Both the position numbers and the translations under genes were made by a program. This document shows positions 24,269 through 34,557 of a DNA stretch of 64,000 nt, in pieces. The DNA comes from Rhodamnia argentea (lineage: Eukaryota; Streptophyta; Magnoliopsida; Myrtales; Myrtaceae), in the NCBI RefSeq assembly GCF_020921035.1, contig NC_063151.1:35160934-35224933 (forward strand). Direction: 5' to 3'. Below the pieces are notes generated by a model. That model had not been told where the DNA came from. It did not search any database and saw only the letters and a program-made list of their open reading frames with translations. How positions within the stretch are numbered: position 1 is the first letter of the stretch; each line of letters opens with the position of its first letter.

Positions 24269-27200
24269 ATGGAGTCCCAGTCCCCGAAACTGAAGAGGCT
24301 CCGATGCTCCGTCCAGAATTCTGATTGGGGTCGCAGAGGGGAGGAATCGCAGGTCGCCAAGCTGTTCGCGCTCAATTCGGGCTCCGAAGCCGACGTCGAG
24401 ATGCCGTACGCCGAGTTCTGGATGGGCACGCACGGGTCCGGACCTTCCTTCCTTTTACCGACCGGTTGTGACAATGGGGGTTCGAAAACTTCTCGGGACG
24501 TCACTTTGAAGGCTTGGATTTCGAGCAATCCCGATGTTCTTGGTGATAAGGTCGTGGCCAAGTGGGGCTGCGATCTCCCTTTCTTGTTCAAGGTAGGTTT
24601 TTGGTCACTTGGGCTTGCCTGTTGAGAGTTTAGGAAGGATCAATTTGTGTCCTTTTACTTTTGTGGGAGTGTCAGCGATTACGTGTGGTTGGTTCTGGGC
24701 TTCTCAGCCGCTTCTCATGAAAATTTTAGACACCTGTGATGGTGGGTACTTTTTTTTTTCTTTGTCCTCTGTTTTGGCAGAATTTGAGTTTAATGTTTGG
24801 AGATCCTGAGATTGAACTGCTGTTTATATTGTTCTTCTGGTCTGGTCTTCTTTTCGTCGAAATGTGATTGGACTTGCAATTGCTCGAGTCCATCAAAGTG
24901 AAAATTCAGTTGTTTTGACCTCCTTTGATATTTGTTGTTTCTGGGCGTGTATTAGGTGCTTTCAATCGCAAAAGCATTATCAATTCAGGCTCACCCAGAT
25001 AAGGAATCCGCGAGGGCTTTGCACAAGGCACATCCGAATGTTTACAAGGATGCTAATCACAAGCCCGAGATGGCTTTGGCAATAACCAAGTTCGAGGCCA
25101 TCTGTGGATTCATTAGCACAGAGGTAGCGTTATACCAGTCTCTTGGATTTTTGTTTTTCTCCTATGATTGAGACGAATTCATGTGGTTCATTAGCATTGA
25201 GGTATCCTCACGTCAGGGCTTTGCGTTCTATGATATTTTGTCTTGGTTTTGCTTGGACAATGTAGGTCACGTGTTTGTTGCAATTCCTTTTGTTGATGAG
25301 AGGCTTCTTGGGTAAACGTTTGAGTACTGTCATTTTCATCATCTCCTTCTGAAATGTTGTCCATCTTCTTGGATAGCTGAACTGATGGCTCATATTCCAT
25401 ATCATCACATATTGTATGTGTGCCACTATACGCTGTAGTAACATGCCCTGGACGAGCTCCATGAAAGTCTGAGGGAGGCCAGATAAATGTGGCCTAGCAG
25501 TGAATTTGAATTCTGTTCGAGTGATACAGCATCATTTGGGGGAAAATAGATGGTTGGGTTCTTGTTTTTGTTTAAAAGAACATAAAATAGGCTTTTGTAT
25601 TGATTTTTCCCTTTAGGTAGATCATCTTGAAAAATCTCTGTTGTACATCTTGTCAGATGCCCTTTGTTCCCCTCCTACCTCTTCTTGATGCAGTAAAAGA
25701 AAACAGGACATATTTGTATGCCAGTATGTTGAGATAACTTGACAGTGCAGATCCTGGAAGATTTGATCAAGTTTGGGCGAAACTTGCGAGAACTTATAGT
25801 AGATAAGTGAATAGTTTCGTCCATATTTTTAGCGTGCCTTTGGGCTAGTGGAACAAGTTAATGAAAGAGGACAATTGCTTGACCTAGTAATGCGTACTAG
25901 ATATACATGTTTCTCTTATTGGGAGCATTAAAATGCTTTGGTATCTGTCGTGGTATTATTCTATCTGAGAGGTCTTTGAGCGAGCTGAAGCATGTTGAGC
26001 ATTGGTCAGATAGAGTTCCCTTTTTATTCACATGAGTAACCTGCAATGTTCTGTGCAGGAACTTAAACAAGTGCTGTGTGATGTTCCTGAGATCGTGGAA
26101 TTAGTAGGGAGTACAGAAGTGGAAATATTTATAAGACTGGGTGACCAAGAAGAGGAGAAAGTCAAGTCTCATCTGCAATTGATTTTTACCAAACTCATGT
26201 CAGCTAGTGCAGATGTAGTTGCTTTAGCGGTTTCCCATATAAAAAGTCGTTTGGAGTTGGAGAGTCAGGTACTTCCAGAAGTTTTGTATATTCTGTTCCT
26301 CAATTACAATTCTTCTGCTTTTTTGACTAAGTAATCATTTAGTTGCGAAACAGCAGTCAGAGCAATTAGATAGTTTGGAAATCTAGCAAAGAGTAGGAGC
26401 ACTTAATTTCTGTTTTTGGTGGTGAAGTGGCTAAATGTGCTCTTCTTTTGAGATCTAGTCTCGAGTGTTTCAGTCAGCAATTCCAAAACTGTGATTCTTA
26501 CCTTTTGGCTATTGGAGACCATCAACAATGCCTTCTAAGAATTGAGTGTATCGTACTTCCTTTTCTAGTTGCATAATGCTCGACACCAGGTTCTTAAAAC
26601 AACTTGACCCCGATAATATGACTCATATGGAAACTGGCTTCATGGCAGAAGCTTCTGCTGGATGCTGCAACTTCTGTTATTTTTCATGCTCTTCTCCTAG
26701 TTCTCTAAGTTCCCATGGGGAATAATCGTTGTTTGTTCTGGATTTACTTTTCTTTACATCAGGCGAGACCATTGACAGATAAGGAACAGCTGGTGCTGCG
26801 GCTAGAAAAGCAATACCCAGCTGATGTTGGGGTTATTTCAGCATTCTTCTTTAACTACGTGAGGCTTGATCCAGGCGAGGCATTGTATCTTGGGCCAAAT
26901 GAACCTCATGCATATGTATCTGGTGAGTGTATTGAGTGCATGGCAACATCTGACAATGTTGTGCGAGCTGGCCTCACTCCTAAGAGCAGGGATATCCAGA
27001 CACTTTGCTCCATGCTCACTTACAAGCAGGTGCTGAGTTCTTTCCATCCTATTTGCCAATGATATGCTCCTGCTTATTGTGCTTAATGCATAGGTGTTAA
27101 TAGATAATACACGAGTTTTCCGAATTTTAAACATGTCTGCAGGATGAACTTTGCTCTGCCCTTAAATCAGAAAAAAGGGATCAAAAGTTTTTAATCTACA

Positions 27201-27677
27201 ATTAGTACTGCATGAACAACGTACTCTTAGGGATGTCCCAATTGTTCCATGAGATGCCTTTCTGGTCAAAGGATGATGGATGTTCTATCTTTACCAAGGT
27301 TAACCTGGTAATGATATCTCTTTCCGCAGGGCTTTCCCGACATCTTGAAAGGAGAACCTCTGAATGCGTACATAACGAGATACATTCCCCCATTTGATGA
27401 ATTTGAGGTTGATCGCTGTGTTTTACCCAAGGGCACATCTACCGTCTTTTCTGCAGTTTTGGGTCCTTCCATTTTTCTTGTGACCAATGGAACGGCAACA
27501 ATAAATATGGGGTGCATGGAGCAAGATGTAGTTGCTGAAGGCGATGTTTTATTTGTACCTGCGAACGTGGAAATTCATGTGACATCTGTGACAGAGTTGC
27601 AAGTGTATAGAGCAGGAGTCAACAGCAGGTTTCTTAAGTCTTGTGAGTTGGAAAACGGCACGAAATCTCAGATCTGA
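24269..27677 (+). CDS. PMI: Mannose-6-phosphate isomerase (phosphomannose isomerase)
   Basis: Five exons, all phase 0: 24269-24592, 24956-25123, 26059-26268, 26763-27029, 27330-27677. They encode 438 aa, the usual plant length (about 430-440). Type I PMI features are clear: [28 protein letters not shown] with zinc-binding Gln and His, a helical insert ([10 protein letters not shown]...), [20 protein letters not shown] with the metal-binding Glu/His, [12 protein letters not shown] with the catalytic Arg, and a C-terminal cupin half ([10 protein letters not shown]...[10 protein letters not shown]). It interconverts fructose-6-phosphate and mannose-6-phosphate in the cytosol, feeding GDP-mannose, glycosylation and ascorbate synthesis. 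Plants often have two paralogues, and I cannot tell which this is. It is convergent with the eS7 gene, stop to stop about 1.16 kb. Confidence 0.96.
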
Positions 27678-28834
27678 ATCAAGTCTATGACAAAAGATTT
27701 TGTCGTGCCCTCCGTCAGTCTCCATTGCGTATGTATATCAATCGTTTTTATCTGATCGTGCATGTACATGCATGGCCCTTGAGATCAAGCGAGTCTTATG
27801 GAGAATTATAACAGTTCTTCATAGTAAATGTGGATTCTCTTGATCTCAGGCAAAAGTGAAGCTCTTGCTGCAATCTCCACAGGTCAAAATTCTAGAGCAA
27901 AATCCAATAACCACTATCCTTTACCTTACATAGCTCCATCTCTAGTCGTGGAAGTGTACTCTGTTTAAGGTTTTGTATCGAGCCGCAATATTTACAAGGA
28001 TCGTTCCGTTTCGCATTATTGCTTGGACGAATAAAGTTTGAAGAGGAGCGTGATCGATGTTATATTTTGATTCGTTAAAACAATTTCTGTCTTCTACATT
28101 GTATTTGATGTAGGATGGTTACAACCGATCTGATGGAATCATGGGCAGGTCCAGCCACCTTTTAGTCGGTTCATATCTTGATTCCAATCACTTTAAAAGT
28201 CCCATGAATAGATCAAATCTTCATTGGAAACCCAGTGGAACGATCCATTCGATTAGTTTAGTTTGAAGTAACACTAACTGGTAGCTCATAGTCACAACAA
28301 ACACTCTTTGATTTAACAATTTCTGCAATTCGCCCGCAATATAATTTGTGGGCGATTCAGAGATTGCAGTTCTGTCTGAGAAATTAAGAATTGGATACTT
28401 TGCGGGCGCTGCACTGCCTGAACCCTTCCTGTTGTTTAAGATACCAATTCCTCTGTTCTTCTTGGGCCTGGCTGAAAGTGAGATCAACTTGAAATGGAGA
28501 TTTAAAAGTCGAAAGGAAAGTATTTTCAACAAGATTACACAATATAGCTAAATTTCGAGAAGCTGCTTCATCAAGCTATTACTCCAATAAGAATACATTA
28601 GTCGACATCATATTATTCTTCTTCTTTAGGAGACTATATTATGATAAGAGAACTTCCATATTTTAAGAAGCAACTGAGGAGAAAGTAATCTTAAGGGAAG
28701 TGCCAAACCCAAGCTTCACTTCTCCAATGTAGGATACAGATCAAATATTAAGCAGTCAAAATTTCAAATGACTTCCTATTCAATGCAAACTAAACTCTCC
28801 AAAAAAAAACATCAGATCCACAAAGATAAGATCT
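27678..28834. other. Convergent 3' region between PMI and eS7
   Basis: Contains both 3' UTRs. 'gaataaag' at 28029-28036 is a possible poly(A) signal for PMI. No coding sequence is supported here. The frames at 28221-28551 overlap on opposite strands and lack any domain. Confidence 0.4.
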
Positions 28835-30242
28835 TCAAGCCTCTTGAATCGGATATTCAAACACTACATCTTTTCCTGTAAGCTTCCTGTAAACTCCTCC
28901 AAAAGTTTCCAATTTGTTCTCGGTGTTGTTGCGCTCCTTGGGGTCCAAGAAAATCTGGACAAACCATGCAACAGCCCTAAGTTAGAGCAGGCTCCAAGTC
29001 ACTAATAAAGCTATAACAAGTGTATTCTTGCAGCTGCATCTCATTCAAGAGATTTGCAGAATGACCTTCATTATTTTCGATCCATCAAGGCGGTATCTGA
29101 CACGTTTTCCAACAATCTCGGCTGGATACACCACATCCTCCAGCATAGCATCATGAACAGCTGTTAAGGTGCGGGTACGGGGTCTCTGGGCAGCAGAGCC
29201 TTTCTTTGGTGGCCGCACTATTCTGCGGGTGGCAACAAGGACTACATCCTGCAATAACGACGACTTCAATGCTTGCAGCCAAACTGATGCCCTAAACTTG
29301 CAAGAACTTCAAGCAATCATCACAACTCACCACCCTTTGACATCTCAGGAACGAGTAGTTTACTTTAGGATACAATATAAAAATTCCTGATATTAACATG
29401 ATTACTCATAACACAATAGGCTTAGCAATTGTAATGTAACATCACGAAATTGAAGTCTTCCACATGGACCCCCGAATCAAATGAAAGAAATGTCCCCTTT
29501 TCACGGCAAGATACTGAAAAGTTGAAAATCCCCCAATCTTATAACAATCAGAAGTATAAACGTTCCCTGTCGACAGCATTCTCACCTTACCAAAACCAAT
29601 GACTGAGACTTAGCATCATTTATAGCACATATACATGTCATTTCTTACAAATAAAAGATACTGACACGTGCTTGCTGAGTTATTGCAAACAACTGGAAGC
29701 ATTGACTGCTACCTTATTTCTCACAACAAAATTTCACTCTACACATCGCCAGAGTACAGTGACTCGTCTCAAATAACACATACCTTGCCACTGAATTTCT
29801 TCTCCAGCTCCCTAACAAGACGCAGGTGAATCTTGCGGAAAGCTTTCCTCAGTCTGTAGGGGACGAAGATAACAACAGCCTTACGGTTGCCAGCAATGTC
29901 CATTTCACTAGGCAATATAATGAAATTGAGTCAGATCATTGACACACCTATAAAAGGAACATATTTAAAAGCATTGCTTCTGAAAGCCAGGTAGTGAAAG
30001 TCATACACGGCAGAATTAATGAAAAGATCTTTCAATTCACTTTTCAGCTCCTGGTTGGTGTTCTCCAAGTCGAAGAATGTCTGCAACAACATCCAATTGA
30101 ACTTTGAAATGATATAATGCAACACCAGAACACAGGAGAAAGTGACGCTCATCTGCCTGTCACTGACCTGTGCGACCATCTCCTCGAATTCGGAGGGCTC
30201 AACATCCTTGTCCTTATGGATCTTCCTCCTGGAGGTGTACAT
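28835..30242 (-). CDS. RPS7: 40S ribosomal protein S7 (eS7)
   Basis: Five coding exons in transcript order: 30242-30168, 30080-30007, 29907-29784, 29248-29066, 28954-28835. GT-AG introns, closed phases, 191 aa, the standard plant length. Recognisable blocks are [13 protein letters not shown] at the start, [96 protein letters not shown] and the end FEYPIQEA. It is a structural component of the small cytosolic ribosomal subunit. An untranslated first exon lies upstream (30959 to about 31035), so the first intron is in the 5' UTR. Nothing is broken or unusual. Plants carry several paralogues of this gene. Confidence 0.97.
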
Positions 30243-30958
30243 CTTGACAGATCTATTTCCATTCAAAGTAGTCAAATACCAAACGACAAAATAATAAGTG
30301 CACCTACAACTAACTGATATTACAAATGCATATCAAGGGACATTATCATCTGGCAGATCAGAAAAAAGATATCTTTTGTCGAATTCATGTTGGCGCATGA
30401 TAAGTAACTTAATCACTTCACACTGGACATCAAATTGAAATACATGCTATTAAGGGTATAATCAACAGCAAAAAATGAAAAAAACTGTCTAGAATTACAG
30501 ATGGGACTAACAGAAAGTATAAAACCTCGCAAAAATCGAATTTTCTATGCCGCCAAATACTTTCAATCTCCAGAGAATTGCTCTTTCGAGCCCTCACAAG
30601 TTATCTGAACTACATCTAGACTCTAAATCATCGTCACCCCAAATAACAATTGAGAAAAGGTCAAGAAACTCAGCATCCATGAAGCAACAGAAGACTCAAT
30701 TTGACAGAATGAGTGATTCACCAGGGAAAGTTGAAATCTATGCACAACAAACACGAGGAAACAAAAGGGTGAATCTCAAACACATCAACGACCACTTGCC
30801 GTTTAAGTCAATCAAATGAAAACTGTTCAGCTCGAGTAACACAAATATATCAAAGGAGGAAGAATGTATTGCACGAATCCACATTCTAACGAAAACGGGA
30901 GGAATTAGTAATAGCGCCAAGTTGCTCGGACCAAAGAGCTTGATTCGAATATACTCAC

Positions 30959-31092
30959 GTTCAAGAGGGTGTACCGAGAGTCGGCACGTCAAAGGCAAAA
31001 AGCTTGAAGGAAGTCTGCTCGCTGCCTGACGGAGGAGGGAAGTCGAAATGGAGAAGAAGGTTTATAAAGAAGAGAAAGCCAGTGTAACCCTA
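30959..31092 (-). promoter_or_regulatory. eS7 promoter and non-coding first exon
   Basis: Reading on the minus strand: a telo-box-like TAGGGTT (31092-31086), then TTTATAAA (31068-31061), then a pyrimidine-rich start region near 31035, and an untranslated exon ending ...CTTGAAC at 30959 followed by gtgag. A telo-box plus TATA and a 5' UTR intron is the common layout of plant ribosomal-protein genes. The acceptor is probably the 'aaatag' about 10 nt before the ATG. Confidence 0.6.
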
Positions 31093-31099
31093 GCTCTCG

Positions 31100-31544
31100 C
31101 GATGGACGGTCTGGATTCGATTCGCATAATATTTGATTTTCCTCTCCTTCTTTTCCTCTATTTTTTTGGATTAAGCTCCCATATAATTATGACGAATTAA
31201 TTGAATTATCGTCCCTCTTATCCAAGTAATTTTCATGCAAAATATATTATATATTATTCTTGAAAATAATTTAAAACAACCCATCAACTTTCACTAACAT
31301 TTATTTATTAAGATGATGTCACCCGAACAATGCGATTTATCGATTACGAGATAATAATCATATAATCATATGTTAAACACTATTTCTTTCAAAAGAATAT
31401 GTGACATATATCTAATGTAACCTATGCAAACAAAATTTGAAAATGACTATCAATTAAATTCTTATCTTTTTCTAATGTTAATTTAAAGCCATCCGTTTAT
31501 TCAATAATTGAACTTACTTGATATTGTTGATTTTCATTTAGATA
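31100..31544. other. AT-rich spacer upstream of eS7
   Basis: Nothing recognised. AT-rich with a run of 'atatattatat' near 31246. Confidence 0.4.
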
Positions 31545-31627
31545 TTCGGTAAAACCTACTTCAATTGGTAGGACCTGCCTTCTTATTGTGTCAAAGGTTC
31601 TGCAACCCCCATGAATGGAGCAAGTAA
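31545..31627 (+). repeat. tRNA-like (SINE head-like) sequence
   Basis: 'acttcaattggtaggacctgcc' resembles a tRNA D-arm with a Pol III A box. About 30 bp further, 'aaaggttctgcaaccccc' resembles a T-arm B box with an insertion. Spacing is tRNA-like but the acceptor arm does not pair well, so a functional tRNA is unlikely. It may be the head of a decayed SINE. Confidence 0.3.
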
Positions 31628-31877
31628 AAGCCTGTTTGGTAACAATTATATGTTTGGGAATAATTTCCGAGTATAAATGATTTTTTCTAATTCCATTTTC
31701 GAGAACAGATAAATAGATTTTATTTTTCACATGTTGCTTCTATTCAAAATTTGCTGCTTGGCCACTGATTTGTTCTCGAGAACAGAAAAATTAAGCGATG
31801 CTACCATGTTCCTTTTTTTGGTTCTCGAGAATAAAAGAACATGATTTCGAGAAACATGACCTTTACCAAACATGTCC
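31628..31877. mobile_element. Short MITE with GTTTGGTAA inverted ends
   Basis: 250 bp between flanking TAA triplets (31625-31627 and 31878-31880). The left end is AAGCCTGTTTGGTAAC. The right end in complement is GGACATGTTTGGTAAAG, so the two share TGTTTGGTAA. The interior has repeated 'ttctcgagaa' palindromes (near 31699, 31773, 31823). No coding capacity. Confidence 0.6.
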
Positions 31878-31880
31878 TAA

Positions 31881-32324
31881 TTTGATACTTATATTAAGAA
31901 TTAAGTATAACTAAATAAATTTTTTTATACACATTTTCTTTTATCTTTGACAATTGATAAGCATAATTAATGAGGAAGAATTTAAGTTCAACCAAATTGA
32001 GTTTTTATAGATATTTTTTTCTGTATTTAGCAATTAATAGGCATAATTAACACCATTAGTGTAATGAGGTTAAATTATTTACTTTGAAAATCCTACAAAT
32101 ATTGATTTAATTATCTACCTTCATGGATATTCGAGCAAATTAAGGCTAATTTGTGAATTCTAGTTTAGAATATCATCTGATTTCAACATTAATAGAATAC
32201 TATGTCATCTTATACGACTTACGTGATTGATTATCTCGAGAAAAGGTTCGTTGCTAAGCATATTAACCATAAATGTGCTTTTTTAGCTGTGAAGATGACA
32301 AAATATATACAATTAATTTTTTGA
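31881..32324. other. AT-rich spacer
   Basis: No feature recognised. Internal phrases such as 'aattgataagcataattaa' and 'aattaataggcataattaa' (near 31952 and 32031) form a weak direct duplication of about 80 bp. Confidence 0.35.
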
Positions 32325-33150
32325 AAATTTGTCCAAAAAGTTCCGAACTTATTGTACAGTTATCAATTGAGTGCTAAATTTTCAATTTGGTTGATATATT
32401 CCCCAACCTTTGGATAATTTTTTAATATAGTTTATTTGGCCAATTTTAATCGGAAATCGCTGACATGACGGTCCAATCAATTTCAACTTTCCCATGTTGT
32501 ACATGGTTGACGTCACGGTTTGTACGATTTCACTTTGAATTTTCTAATTTTTGTCCTTTCTTTTCTTTCTCTTTGCTTGTTTCTTATTTTTCCCATTCAT
32601 TTTTTTTTCCCTTCGCCGGTTGCCGCCACAAACGAGGTCACAGGCTTCCTTGCCTGTGGCCACTGCCATGGAGGAGCGAGAGAAGGAGGGTTAGGGTTTG
32701 GAGGAAGAAGCTAAAGCTGCCACTGACGAAACTTGATCGATAGGAGAAAACGCCCGTGAAATAGTTTACGAGAGATTTCAACTGAGACAGTGCACACAAC
32801 ACAACTACCAGATCTGTGAAACCTATGCGAGCTCTTCTTTCGGGTGCATTCCACATTCGCTCGCGAGAACCGAGACTCTCGCCTGTGGCCAGCGAAGATG
32901 AACAGCGGTGTTAAAATTAAAAGAGAAAAGGAACAAGAAAAAATCAGTAAAATTTTCAAGATGATGTGTCTTTTATTCATTTTGTCCACGTCAGCCACAG
33001 ATCCCGCCGCGTAGAACGGTCGGCACTGACTAGACCATCATATAAGCGGATTTCCGCCTGGATTGGCTAGATGGACTATATTGAAAAGTCGTCAAAATGG
33101 TTATGGTTACCTCAATAAAACTGGAAATTTTAGGACCGAATTGTGGGTCT
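32325..33150. mobile_element. Member of the fold-back repeat family (diverged)
   Basis: Left part 'gtccaaaaagttccgaacttattg...tatcaattgagtgc' and right part 'attttaggaccgaattgtgggtcttac' resemble the two ends of the 19021-19441 element. The interior carries a GC-rich piece (32610-32710, 'ccggttgccgcc') and 'cacgtcagcc...cgtagaacggtcggc', which recurs at 61092 as 'cacgtcagcg...cgtaggacggtc'. No intact gene. The short frames in the GC-rich part are not supported. Confidence 0.5.
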
Positions 33151-34250
33151 TACAATAGATTTACGTCTTTGGAACAACTTTCCCGGCCTTAAACTCGCCG
33201 GAGACAATCCGGTAATGGTGAGCAGCGCGGTTTACATGAGTAATGGAGAATATGGACCCTCTGATGTGAATGTACAGTTTTCGGTTCCTTTCAAACGCAT
33301 GCAGTGCACAGTATTATTCGATATCAAAGTTGGTTTCCTGAATTAAAGAATCCAACCAGACTTGTGTCATGCAGAACCAAAACTAGTGCTTTCATCTGAT
33401 GTTTCATCATCCTCCTTATGCTTTAAGGAGACGGCCAATGTTCTTGATAGCTTGGAAATCGCCACAAACGACGGGAAGTTTAAGACAGCTGCGGAAGTGA
33501 CCTTAGCTGTGGTGTGGCTACCGGTCGTGGCCCTTTCACGGTATAAAAGACTTGGCAGCAATAGTCGCAGTAGCATTCTCAGCTGCAGAGTTCGCCGGAA
33601 TCTGTGAGGATGAAGCGGCAAGAGTACGTGGAGAGGCTGAGTTAGTATTCTCTCTTTCTTTTTTCTTCCTTTTGTTGAGTAAAGCCATTGCTTGCTTGCT
33701 TGGGGCTCGAAGTACACGCAAAACCTGCTTATATAGAAAAGCCATGTGTTGTCTTCCCATGGTCAGCCCAGTTAATTAATTGCGAGCCTTTCAGTCATTC
33801 CGATTGATATCGCAGTAACTGTAGTTTCCGCAAGGAGTAAATGTAACCCCTGTCCTCGTGCTTCACAGACAGGAGAAGAGCTCGCTGCCAATAGGCAAAA
33901 GAAGTGCCGGCTCGGGACTTTCTTTAACCCGGTAATTCAGGAGTCGCAACCCCTACTTTGGCTGAAGAAGCAGGCCCGAAAGGTTACAGACTGGGAGGGG
34001 CAACAGTTTCCACAAAACCTGCAAACTTGTTCATAATCATCGGCGCCTCAACCTCGCTAGATAATCTCGACCTCATTGCCCTGGTCAAGGAGGAGGTCTG
34101 GAGGAAGTTCAGGGTACGGTGAAAGGAAGAAATCCTTAACTGCATCCACACCCACCACAACGCTCCCCATCCAGAAATGGGTAAGCAATGATGCATAGTA
34201 TGTCAATGAAGGAAACAACAAGAACGATAGTGTTGACAAAGAGAATGTAG
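33143..34250. other. Unassigned stretch, possible gene remnants
   Basis: More GC-rich than its surroundings, with several short frames (33143-33346, 33362-33607 and 33552-33779 on +; 34239-34057 on -). None reaches a length or shows a motif that I can assign, and no splice joining gave a coherent protein. The part nearest 34334 probably includes the ABA4 3' UTR. This could be debris of an old gene or non-coding sequence. Confidence 0.25.
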
Positions 34251-34334
34251 ATGGAATTTCAATGATGCACCAAATGAAGTTATTCCGTTAAAGCTTTATA
34301 TCGTATTTGTTTTCACGATAAATGAATCTATTGA

Positions 34335-34509
34335 TCAGTCGCTCGTTCCCCTGGTCAGTGCTTTCGTGACGAAGTGAGTGGCGATTCCAATGGGACAGAA
34401 CAGCAAGCAAAGAGAGACTGAATGCCGCGTCTCGATTTGGTTTTCCAATCCATCGTGGAAGACCTGCCTGCATTTAGTACGTTGCAACTGTCAATATTGT
34501 GTGTGCCTC

Positions 34510-34557
<48 letters not shown>

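Noticed and set aside
24214..24591. 125-aa minus-strand frame
   Set aside because: Antisense shadow of PMI exon 1.
31545..31627. Functional tRNA gene
   Set aside because: A- and B-box-like strings are present, but the T-loop has an insertion and no acceptor stem closes.
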